From: Lasiosphaeris hirsuta
Lineage: Eukaryota; Ascomycota; Sordariomycetes; Sordariales; Lasiosphaeriaceae
Reading direction: 5' to 3'
DNA: 64,000 bases
NCBI GenBank assembly: GCA_030549175.1
Contig: JAUKUA010000007.1
Location: 2,604,001 to 2,668,000, forward strand
Shown here: piece after piece, positions 54,236-64,000 of the stretch
Layout of the letters: each line of letters begins with the position of its first letter
How positions within the stretch are numbered: position 1 is the stretch's first letter
Made by a program: the position numbers and the translations under genes
Notes under the pieces: generated by a model
Told to the model about the DNA's origin: nothing
Seen by the model: the letters and a program-made list of their open reading frames with translations, nothing else
The model's database searches: none

Positions 54236-55330
54236 ATGTCGGCCAACGATAATGCCATGACCAGATTCCTGTTCGCCATCCTCCAACAAAAGTGTTTGAA
54301 GGATGTAAGTCCAGGAATACCAAACCCCGCTGCTGCCTGGTCAGGTTGGTATCCGGACTGACAGGCGGTAACCCACCAGATCGACTGGAACAAGGTCGCC
54401 CACGACCCGATCCTCGCGCAAGAAATCACCAACGGCCATGCGGCCCGCATGCGGTACTCGCGCTTCAAGGCCGCGATGCTAGGGCTCGAGCCGCAGCGGC
54501 GAAACCGCACAAACCCGAACCGGAGCCGCGTCTCCAAGAAGAAGAAGGACGACGGAAAGTCCGCCAGCAGCGGCAGCGGCACCAAACCGAAAGACAGAGC
54601 TGGAGACGACGGCAGCGACTTCAAACCCGAAGGCGGCGTCAAACCCGAGCCCCGCGATACCGAGCCCGCCTCCTCTCCCCAATCCCGGGATATCGGCTTC
54701 CACGACATGGTCATGACACCCAAGATCAAGGAGGAGCGCTTGTTCATGCCCTCGGCCTCGCCCTCGGAACACAGCTACACCCAGCAGCTGCACCTCGGCG
54801 GCAGCCCGGCACCGAACAGCCTATCAAACCTCCAGCACCATATCCAGCAGCAGCAGCAGCAGCAGCAGCAGTCGCGCCTGCACATGCGGCTACTCACGCC
54901 CTGCAGCGACTCGGACGTGCTGGCGGGCTTCGGTGGCGGCGCGGCGGCCAGCCCGTCGACCAGCGACATGTTGCAGCACGACGCCGCTTCGTTTGATTTC
55001 TCGCCGGTGCCGAGGCTGTCGCCGGGGCCAGTGGTCGGCGCGGACCACGACGGTGCGGGCCACCTGTCGTCGTGGCACCACCACCACCACGCTGCTGCGC
55101 ACCCGCAGAATGGGTATTCGGCCGGGTTCGGGATGGGGATGCACGGCGGGTACGGCGCCGGGCTGGATGGGGCATGTTATGGGGCGTTTTGCGACCATGG
55201 CGATGATCATCACCAGCATCAGCACCAGCAGGCCCTGGAGGATGAGCTCGGCGTGCATGTGGCCTTGCTGGAGGAGGGGAGTCAGGTCATGGTCAAGCAC
55301 GAGGACTGGGATACGCAGTCGTACCATTAG
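54236..55330 (+). CDS. Myb-like DNA-binding protein with poly-Gln and His-rich tail
   Basis: Two exons, 54236-54304 and 54380-55330, phase 0, give 339 residues. The N-terminal domain reads 'MTRFLFAILQQKCLKDIDWN' then 'KVAHDPILAQEITNGHAARM', RYSRFKAAMLG: the fungal Myb pattern of hydrophobic helix, IDW..VA, and a recognition helix ending in a basic RYSRFK motif. A basic segment 'RNRTNPNRSRVSKKKKDDGK' follows, likely nuclear import. The rest is low-complexity: nine Gln (CAG repeat 54845-54871), 'SSWHHHHHAAAHPQ' and 'DHHQHQHQQ'. Such Gln/His-rich tails are common in fungal transcription regulators. The leader is a (CT)n tract. Target unknown. Confidence 0.85.
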
Positions 55331-56810
55331 ATGGCAGCGATGGTTCCACGGCGGGAGTAATGGAGTTGTTGGGTACGGGGTGGAGGGAACGGGCTGGAGG
55401 GCTTCTGATATCCTGCTTGATGCTTGTGGCCTTGGGAGTCAATGATCCAATGCTGGCCTCTAATTATTGGTGCCGTTGGTGGGTATGGGCCGGGTTGGGT
55501 TAGGTTGCCATTGGAAGGACTGAGCCGGGTCCTCGGTTTTGGTTTGCAGTCCCTTTGGAAAATGGACGCCGTTTCTTTTGGAGTGAGCATCTCCTATCTC
55601 CACTTCTGCTGTTTCCGTCGGCTGGCAAAATTGGGCTGGCTTGTTGATGGCACGGCGTTGTAGCCATAGAATATCAATGATGACGTGACATGACTTACCA
55701 CTTGCCCAGCCTTGGGCGATGTGATTGATGTCTTTGATGTAACTGAAGGACCACCACATCATCATGTGCCCATTACCTCCCGTGATATAAGAGCGCTCTG
55801 ATATAAAGGCAACAACCCCGAAGGAGAGACGTGGTGTTTTTGCTCTTCACACCAAGCAGCCGTATACATACATATATGCTCTAGCCCAACGCTACCAAAC
55901 TCTTGGGTTCACACTATGGTAGACTACCTTACTATGGAAGGGACGAAGGGTTCGGGACGCATCAAGACTTGTCGACTGGGAGAGGAATCTTGCATCTATG
56001 TACCTGCCCCGTGTGCCTCCCTCGTACCTGCCCAGGTTGATATCACAGGTTCGATCCTTCCTTGTGATCTCGGTGTAGTTTTCAAACAATCGCGTGTAGC
56101 ACGCTCTAGCTGCATGTAAAGTGCTTGCACACCCCATCTCCTAGCCGCTGGAACTATTTGCATTTCTTGGCGACTGGTGAAGTAGTCCTGAGCTACTTTC
56201 TGATTATCACGGACCGCCGAAACTTCGGAGTGATATCCCGGCGTGCTTCATCACCGCCGCATCACTCATCGACATATGTGGTCCACCGCCGGCTTCATCA
56301 CCTTTGATCTTTGAAACTGAATGCTGCCGCTCACTCTCCACGATCTCGGCCGCCATCCTCGGCGGCTTTTCGTGCGTATAAATTCCTTGTCCCAATTCTG
56401 ATTTTCCTCTTCTCTCAAACTTTTCTTCTTCCTTTGCTACGTTGATCTCCCATCTTGGCTTGCTGTTCAGCTTGATTCCCACCTACCTAACATCAACTGG
56501 GCAGCTCCGACAAGCAAGAATCATTTCAGGCCTCATTGTCCTATCCACTCACCCACTCACCCACCCACTCACTCCTCCGCGTCTTCCCAAGCCGTCAGTT
56601 TTACCTCTAAGCGCCTTGCAACTCCCACTTCATCTCCATCTCCTTTGCTAATTGAGGCAAAGGCACCTGAAGTGAGCTGAAAGAACAATCAGTCAGTACA
56701 TCCCGCCTCGTACTACCGCGACCGTTCGATTCCCCATTGTGAATAAATGCGGAATATGTAAGCAATGAATAGCTAACAACTTCCCTTAGCTCATTTCACT
56801 CGCAAACAGG
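55331..56810. other. Intergenic, about 1.5 kb
   Basis: Between two plus-strand Myb-like genes. Contains an isolated GGTTCGATCC B-box-like string at 56048-56057 within a near-palindrome (ATCACAGG ... CCTTGTGAT) and C/T-rich leader DNA from 56540. No gene seen. Confidence 0.5.
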
Positions 56811-57846
56811 ATGCCTTCCAAGGCCACTGTCGCCGATGGCGGCGTTGACGCCCAGGGCAGAAAGCAGCCCACTGCGGCCGAGGCTTTCTTGTTCTACACT
56901 ATCATCAAGAACATGAAGGAGAAGCCCGCCATTGACTGGGACGGCGTTGCGAGAGACAACAATTTCAAGAATGCCGATACCGCCAAGGTAAGTCCAGTGG
57001 TGGCGCACTTTCCATACGTGGCCCAGGTGGCACTAACCCTCTTCCCTCAAGGTTCGCTTCGGCCAGGTCAGACGCAAGCTTGGTGTTGATATGATGAACA
57101 ATGGCGACGGCGGCTCTTCCGCTGGTAATACTCCAACCAAGGCTGATTTCGTTGGCGACTCTGCCACTGCCGGCTCGGCCGCCACTGGCGCGGGTGTCAA
57201 GAAGCGAGCACCGGCGAAGCCTAGAGCCACCAAACCGAAGGCTGCTCCGAAGGATAACATTACCCCTAAGAAGCCGTCTGCTAGAGGCAAAAAGATTGCT
57301 GCAGCCGCCGAGTCTGACAAGTTCAACACTCCTCCCGTTGTTGTCGAGGACGACTCGTCTGATGAGATGAAGGCTGCTACCAACGATGATTTTCTTACTC
57401 CCATCAAAGGCGAGGTTTCGGCCGACGAGAAGCCTATCGAGGAGGGAAAGGTGATCAAGAATGAGAAGGAGGACATGCCTTTGACCAATTTGAAGTTTGC
57501 TCCCAAACCCCCCGCCAACTCCGTGTACGCCCGGAACGACCACTCGGCTAATCTGGGTGGTCTCCCCACACACCCTTCCCGGAACATGGGCCAGCAGTAC
57601 GATGGCTTCAACGTGGCTCAACACGACGGTCAGGATGACCAGCATGGCCTTCCCAACGTCAATCTCTTCGGCAACCCGTTCAGCTTCGCAAATGACCCGG
57701 GCAACATCGCCGGCTTCCCCGTGGGCTCTAGCCTCTTCACTGACGGTGAGCTCTTCGCTGGTGATGACAGCTTGATTGGTGGGCAGCACTCTCTCTTCGG
57801 CGGTTCGGCTCCTTGGAACGCCAATAACGGCAACGGCGATATTTGA
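56811..57846 (+). CDS. Myb-like DNA-binding protein (fungal Myb_DNA-bind_8 type)
   Basis: Two exons, 56811-56987 and 57052-57846, phase 0, give 323 residues. Domain at 20-75: 'AAEAFLFYTIIKNMKEKPAI', 'DWDGVARDNNFKNADTAKVR' and FGQVRRKLGV, with the usual IDWDGVA core and a basic recognition helix. The middle is Lys/Ala/Pro-rich (KKRAPAKPRATKPKAAPK, histone H1-like), suggesting chromatin binding; the C-terminus is Asn/Gly/Phe-rich and acidic, ending in GNGDI. It resembles the neighbouring gene at 54236 in domain but not in tail. Probably nuclear; function unknown. Confidence 0.87.
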
Positions 57847-59543
57847 GCTATATCGACATTGGGCAGATGGACTTGGGTCGGACGTGATGATGATGGGTGG
57901 CTTTCTATTCTACTTGGTTCCTCGCACGGCTGGTTATCGATGATGAATGATGGCATCATGATGGCAAGGATACCAGGCATTTTCTCTTGTGCTACATTTG
58001 CTCATTTTTCGGATGGGTTCCGATCTCGCTTTGCAATGACTTTTACAATACTTCTCCTCGGCAGGTTGTAGGCAGATACACAAGGTAGATATGGTCTCGT
58101 GCATTTATTTGGTCTCACGACCTTGGAAATGCATGGACGCTTTTACTGGGATTGCGTCTTTTGGCCCACTCCTGCGGAGGTATCATAGGAATGCAACATA
58201 CTGACTTCTAAACTGATCTTATGCTCGTGACCGTCACGTCCAAGACATACCATTCTGCTTGGCCGGCTAGGTAACATGAGACAGTGTATATAACTGCCCC
58301 AACCATGGCGCTTGAAACGAGACAAAAGGGAGCCAGTTTCACAATATCCGAAGCCACACCCTAAAGTGACGCCTTCACACCTCCTCATCCTCTCCTCTTG
58401 CAACCACACTCACGAGACACTAGTTGCAGAATGTCAAGGTATTCAACCATCTTGTTTTGATCGCCTCCCTAGCTTTCTCCGCCTTCTACCGCACTGACAT
58501 CAAGTGTAGCCCAGAACATACAAAAATGCCCCTCGCGCCTCCCATGAACTTTCCATAGTGCAGTCACCCCTTCCCCATCCATGAAACCAACCACACTCCC
58601 CAAAAAGCCAGCCGGGCCGAAGATAAAAGGCCCACAACCCAAGCAAGACCACGCCCCCCACTCCGGATAAGAAAATAAAAACAGCAGTAACAACAGCGCC
58701 GTTGCCCTCTTCCAGTCGAGGCAACCGGGGCCGGGGATATCATCATGTGTAACATGTCAAAAAAAGAAAAAGGAAAAAAAAAGGAGAAAACTATCCGCAC
58801 AAAACGATGAAAAGTCCACATCAAGACTTTGTACAACAAGGCTGATCCTTCATTTCTCGGGAGAAACGAAAGCGACTCCTTATCTCTTCCCAACCTCAAA
58901 ACAAGTACCTTCCCTGTCCGGTTGTGTTGCACATGCCCGTCGTCCGCAGTTCAACAACAAGCGAGACAGCGATAGCAACACGAAAAACAGAAGCTGATCA
59001 TAAGCCCCTTTTCCAACCTACCACCACAGCTGCCCTAATCTCCAGTAAGCAGTCCACATGCCGTTTGCGGCCGCGAGGTTCCATAATTAACCAGGGGAAG
59101 GCCGGTGACGCAACTATTGGGGTGTCATCTCTCTTCGTGCTCTTCCAGAGCAGAGGGCCAGCTTTGCTAGAAAAAAAAAATAAGAAGAAAACAAAACAGA
59201 AGGCACACCCCTAAAACGCCCAAATCCTGCAAGCGGGGCTATCCCATCGGATTTGCCTTCCCGGGCCCTTGACGAGGGGTGAAGATGATGAGTTGCCTTT
59301 TCCTATCCAGCGAGAAACCCGCGAGATATCCCCTTCCGATATCATAATACATTGGTGGGCGGGCATATTTTGGTGCCGGTATATACGCCACCCCCGTTTC
59401 CATTCGCTTATGGCGCGCGAGCGAATTGTGCTGCGTAAGGAGCACCGTGCCGCCGTCGTAGAGAATCCTCGTCGTCTGAAGGGCCACCAATCACACACTT
59501 CTCAATTTGAGTGCAGACGAATGTCCCCGATGCGGCCGGTCGA
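57847..59543. other. Convergent 3' region, about 1.7 kb
   Basis: Between the last Myb-like gene (+) and the 874-aa gene (-). Mixed composition with A-rich runs near 58760-58790 and 59170-59195. No gene, RNA or mobile element recognised. Confidence 0.5.
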
Positions 59544-62227
59544 TCAATCCCTCGCCCCATTAACCCGGTCCCTTTCCCTCCCAACCGCCTTCTCCGCCGC
59601 CCTATCTTTCATGATTACCGGCCGCCAATCGACTTTGTCGAGATCTGCCCATCTCTTCATAATTCCCAGCACCGCCGCAACCGCGTCCTCGACCCGTGTC
59701 CAAGGGCCCATTAGAGTCTTCATCCGCCTATCCTCAACCCCATCGCACACGTTGACGGCCTCAACCCACATCGGCACCCGTCCTTTTTCCAACTTGGCCC
59801 ACTGAGCGAACCCACTCGTCGCGGCGACGGAGTTGAGGGTATTGTACGACGCCGTGATCTGCTCCAGACAAACGGCGTGCATCTGCAGTGCAAGCGCGCG
59901 GAGAGCCCTGTTGTTGACCACGCGCCGCTTGAGCTCGTGGAGGTGCGGCAACAGCGACTCCCAGGCGGCTGGGTCGCACATCTTTCGATCGAGCATGCGT
60001 GCCTGGTTGAGGGAGTGAAAGGCGACCATGTAAGCTAGGATCATTTCAAAGTGCAGCGCCGTTACGCGCCTCTCGTCGGCCGCCGATAGGGTTGCGCCCT
60101 GGTGCTTGCTACGCAGAATGGCATCGCGCTTGTGCTTTAGGTCCGTACCCATCAGACGGTACTCGTCGTGCCGCTCTCTGAGCGACTCGCCGTTCGCTCG
60201 AGCACGCCCAGGTTCTACGCTGTCTGAGCGAGTGGGCGGACGCTCCAGTGTGCCCGGCGTCAGTCCCGTCGAATTCCCCGGGGTCCCTTGAGATTGGCTC
60301 GATGTGACGCGTGACATGGCCGTGGCACTCTGCTTGAGGGGGGTTGATGGGCGGACGGGCTTTGCTACCACGGAATCACCCGTCAGTCTCGTTCGTTTGG
60401 GCGCTGCCAAAGGTTCTGATGGTATGTCGTCCAGGGCTATCGGTCGAGGACGCTTTCTCGCAGGCGGTGGCGTGCCTTCCACGCTCATGGACCTTTCCTT
60501 CCTCAGAGCATCCTTTGCTGATCTCGAAGGAAGCGTCAAGAGGTCCTTTACCCTCTTCGCATTAGCCTTCTTGAATTTCAGCGTTACGATTTTGGAGGAG
60601 CGGCTGGGCTCCGCTTCCTCCGCCGAGGGATCGGCGACTGCCTTGGTCTTCTTCGAGCTGGTCGGTGATTCCGGGGCCTGGCTGCTCTGCTGGCTCGTCT
60701 CGCTCTTGGGCGTTGACAACTTCTTAAGTCGCGCAAGCTCTGCCTCGATTACTGGGGGGAGTGTGGGTGAAAGAAGTGGTGGTAGTTTGAGGGCTGGCTT
60801 GGACCGTTTTGTTGGTGGAGGGACCTCCAGCTTCTGTGGTTTTGGTAGCGCCTTTGACGCCGTCTTCTTTTTGCCCACGTCTTGCTGGCTCAACTGCCCT
60901 AGCTCGGCGTCGAATGATGGGTGTAGAGGGGAAAGCAGCTCTGGGAGAGCCGGCTTCCGTGGTGTCGACATGCCACTTTCGGAACGAGGCCGCGTCCCGT
61001 TGACCTGAATTGTAGATTTCGGTGACGTGGTATTCTCCCGCTCCCTGTCAGCCGCAGATGGTGCTAGGCCATTAACCGTCGGGTGCAGCGTTTCGTTCCG
61101 CCCTTCTCGTTGTGGTTTCTCGTTCGCGCGGACTCGGGCCCGGAGGGGATCGGGCTTGGCCGTCAGGTTTTCACTCCTGATCCGTTTTTGCGGAGGCGGG
61201 TTTCCGTCTGTGTCCGCGTTTCGTTTGCGACTGTCCGTCTCGGGTGGCGCTTTTGGTTGAGAACTCTTGATTCTTGGAACAGGGTTAGGGACAAACTGCC
61301 GCTGCCAATCCATCACATAGAGTGCACATACCTCTCTCCGTTCAGCTCCTGCCGCGGCTTGTCCGCCCGTGGGGGATCTTGCCGCAGATCTGCCTTCTCC
61401 TTCGGCTTCGCATCCTCTTTCCTGTCTTCCTCCTTGGGTGCTTTGGCGTGGGCAACAATGCCGTTTGGTCTCGTGTCCGCCTTCACCAACGGGTCGGGCT
61501 CTGTTGGCGAGGCCGACTTCTTTTTGTTCTGGTAGTCTTTGAAGGAGAGCTTCTTCTTCACCTCGCCCTTGGCGAGCACCTTGGCAGGCATCAGAAGGGG
61601 AGCGCTCTCGTGCTCTTGGCGGATCTCGTACGAGGGGCGGGTTATCAGGATGCCGCGATGCGCATCTGAGAGGAAGGTCATGTACTGTAGTGGACTGCTT
61701 GCGCCGGTAAACCAGAACCCATCTGGGCTGGGGAACTTGCGATCCAGGGACAGGGTAAGATGGTGGGGACTGCGTGGGAGGATGTCTTTGACCACTTTGT
61801 CTATTCTCTTCGCCGCTCCATCCATCGTTTCTTTCATTGCTGCTGCGACATCGGACTCGTCAAAGGGAGGTTCTCGTGCTATTTGAGTCAAAATCGAGCC
61901 CCGGGCCCCAAGAAATGCTATCGGCTGGGGGGGAGATGCTCGTGGAATCGATATCGGTGGGCGAATTATCGGCCGAGGCGCGCGCGCGCAAGTAGGAATT
62001 CGTGCGGACGGTTGCTGACTCTGCTGGCTATCGAGGCAGGACACGCATGTAGCTGGATGCGAAAGACAGGCTCTCTCAGCGCGCAATTGTCTGTTAGGTC
62101 GCGCCGTTAGTGTCGGTTCTAGGTTCGCTGTGCTGAAAGCGGGTGCCCTTTGTCGCGGCAGCAATCCAGGGCAATCAATCGCAGGTGCCAGGTCAGGTTT
62201 GCGGGGCAATTGGACCGCCAAAAACAA
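59544..62227 (-). CDS. Unrecognised large, Lys/Ser/Pro-rich, probably nuclear protein
   Basis: Two exons, 62227-61332 and 61272-59544, joined in phase 2 at GER|IKSS by a 59-nt intron with a CTAAC branch site; up to 874 residues. About 155-215 forms a compact domain: 'SPHHLTLSLDRKFPSPDGFW', 'SSPLQYMTFLSDAHRGILI', and later the motif 'KKKLSFKDYQNKKK'. A long disordered, basic middle follows (RKRNADTD, KKRIRSEN, KKTKAVADP). The C-terminal 200 residues are helical: 'EYRLMGTDLKHKRDAILRSK', 'LHFEMILAYMVAFHSLNQAR' and 'LHELKRRVVNNRALRALALQ'. I do not recognise the family securely; the LSFKDYxxKKK plus C-terminal helical layout may relate to ELL-binding (super elongation complex) proteins of ascomycetes, a weak guess. 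The start is uncertain: the ATG at 61837 or an upstream exon spliced at the CTAACAG near 62090 are alternatives. Confidence 0.75.
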
Positions 62228-64000
62228 ATCAACATAAGAAAAGCCTACGCACCCAATCGAGGACGGCGCCGATGGGCGACTCTGATGCGCCAGCCGGCGG
62301 CGAAAGGCAGGTTACCAAAAAGGCAGTGGGAAGTTCTGCAGCCCGTCGTCTTCACGATGTGTCGTGTCGAAATGGCGGGGCGTGGAAAGACGGACCCAGT
62401 CTTTTGCAACTAGCTTTGGGCTGTCGAGAGCTCTGTCCCAACCTCGGAGCAGCTGCCGTTATCTTTGCGCAGAAGACACGGGCACATCTCTTGGGCGAAG
62501 AAGGACGCGATAGTGCCCGGATGCAATGGTCGACGATAGAGGCAGCGACGGCGAAGATGATGGCAGTCGATGGGCGAGGTCGGATTTTTTTTTTTTGGCT
62601 TCGCTTGTTTGGTTGGGCAAGGGTGCGACGGTCGGTTCGGGGAGGTGCTCACTCGACGGAGGATGCAGAGCCGGGGAGGGTGGTGACAGTGGCAGTGGTG
62701 ATGCGCATCAGGTCGGTGTCGGGTGGTGTGTGGTGCGTTGGTCCTGGTGCGTGGTAGGTATGGTTTGCAGGGCTCGCAGGGTGCCGAGGTGGGATTGCTT
62801 GCCGGCGCGATGATGGGTGGAGAGCAAACAGGGTCACCCACTGGTGATCTCCGGACGGAGGGTTCTTGGGCGACCTGGGCTTGGCTCCTTGGGTCGGTCC
62901 TGGGGGGGGGGGGGGGGGGGGCGGACGGTGCAGCGAGTGCGGGTCACGGTGCGATTGAGTACTCCAAGCTGCACTCTGACTGCTGGTTTGCCAGCCTGCC
63001 TGCCTGCCTGTCGGGCTACGGTAGAGGCCACGGAGGTGCTACAGTATAGGTAATCAATGAATCAATAATCCGTAGCCAAAGCGTTGCTTTTTTTTCTTCG
63101 CATTTGTTATTTGTTTCCCTCCCCTGGTTCTCTTCTGCCTCTCCCCCTTCTGCAGTGCTCTTTGGCCTTGTTGGTTTTGGGTTCCAGCCAAAACTTGATC
63201 GGGCTTCCAAGCTCCCCAGCTTTACCCGGGTGGATTGGCAAACGCCCACCCGGTCGTATTAGCGCTGTCAGGCACTTTTGGTCAACTGCGAGCAGGTAGG
63301 AGTGCGGCCCGGGCTTGGGCTTGCCGCCCACCTGCCACCCACCGCAGCAGAACCAGCCAGGCCAAGTCACAACCAGCCTCTTGGCCGCATTCCGAGCGGG
63401 AGCTCGCAACACGCGACATGCGATTGGGCAGGCCTGGGGCTGACGCAAGGTCCAGATGGTCCATATCCTGCTCCGTACTCGTCTCTCGCTTGCACTCAGG
63501 TAGCACAGCGAACGTCACGCTTGCTCCGATCGAGTTGACAAGTACTCAAGTACTCCGTACATTCAGCGCTTTAAACATATGCTGGGGAGCAAGGGACCAT
63601 TGAGAACCACAGCTACGTACTATATTCTTATGAGCTTCTAGTGGCTGTGAGATATCCTCCCCACCATCCCACAAGCCCTTGGCACCCCCGCCACTATGAA
63701 AGGAAGAAAAGAAGCTTCGGTGTGGGATCCAAGAATGCAGCACCTTTCCGGTAGAACCGCTCCGGTGCGTTTAAAAAGGCTTGGCCCGCACCTCCTAGGC
63801 TAGTATTTATATGCCACAATACTACGTACATCGAAGAAGCCTAGCAGCCTACAAATTGAACTTTGCCAACCTCTCATAAGATGCCCGTCCTCGAGCTGCT
63901 TCCCAACGCCAAATGACCGCGCCTTCCCAATGTCCACAGCCAAAAAAGAAACTAGCAACCACATGATTGCACATGGCAGTACGTACTCCCGATGATACCC
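62228..64000. other. Terminal non-coding stretch, about 1.8 kb
   Basis: No supported gene. Includes a T run near 62585, 20 consecutive G at 62902-62921, and G/C-rich short repeats. Probably the promoter of the 874-aa gene and more intergenic DNA running off the window. Confidence 0.5.
62902..62921 (+). repeat. Poly-G tract (20 nt)
   Basis: Uninterrupted G run in the region upstream of the 874-aa gene; one of several long G/C homopolymers in this window. Confidence 0.9.

Noticed and set aside
56048..56057. B-box-like GGTTCGATCC suggesting a tRNA
   Set aside because: The flanking T stem does not pair and no A box or acceptor stem is present.

Overview
The window is nuclear DNA of a filamentous ascomycete, most likely a sordariomycete. 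Genes carry short introns (about 45-90 nt, GT-AG, CTAAC-like branch sites), coding third positions favour G/C, and start codons are preceded by C/T-rich leaders. Nearly all recognised proteins are conserved Pezizomycotina genes. Exon coordinates were worked out by hand from splice signals and reading phase.

Region 1-40 kb is ordinary housekeeping chromosome: a GH63-type glucosidase (3' end outside the window), a mitochondrial PP2C (Ptc5 type), a KPWE-motif protein likely to be Pex39, the 75/78-kDa complex I subunit, an unrecognised 232-aa protein, an acyl-CoA-binding Atg37-like protein, an RNase III, mitoribosomal mS33 (Rsm27), a Pumilio protein, SelO, an aldo-keto reductase, XRCC4, the Byr4/Bfa1 GAP subunit, Get5, cofilin and Hsp60. 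Several act in mitochondria (Ptc5, Nuo78, mS33, SelO, Hsp60) and two at peroxisomes (Pex39, Atg37). They are dispersed and do not form a functional cluster.

Region 40-58 kb differs. It holds a dense group of small Myb/SANT-like putative DNA-binding genes: three of the classical fungal Myb type (42162-43245, 54236-55330, 56811-57846) and a minus-strand array (46364-51651) of a second type. In the array, an AT-hook gene (50544-51651) shows the two-exon layout: a Myb-like exon with a phase-2 donor, joined to a tail exon starting QHFQGLRR. Downstream lie seven successive ATG-initiated Myb-like exons, 140-173 nt long, highly diverged, all open and all ending in phase-2 GT donors. Only the last has a recognisable tail (QHLQKLRR plus a Lys-rich tail). 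Spacers between modules are only about 160-345 nt, purine/pyrimidine-rich, and too short for separate tails. The best reading is a variable-first-exon / constant-tail locus, or an array of exon-1 duplicates kept open by selection. This is the strongest candidate for an undescribed system here.

Region 58-64 kb has one large unrecognised nuclear-type protein (59544-62227) and then no gene I can support. Long G/C homopolymers (up to 24 nt), tandem microrepeats and one diverged direct repeat (11621/11792) are the only repeats seen. I found no transposon ORF, rRNA, CRISPR or convincing tRNA.
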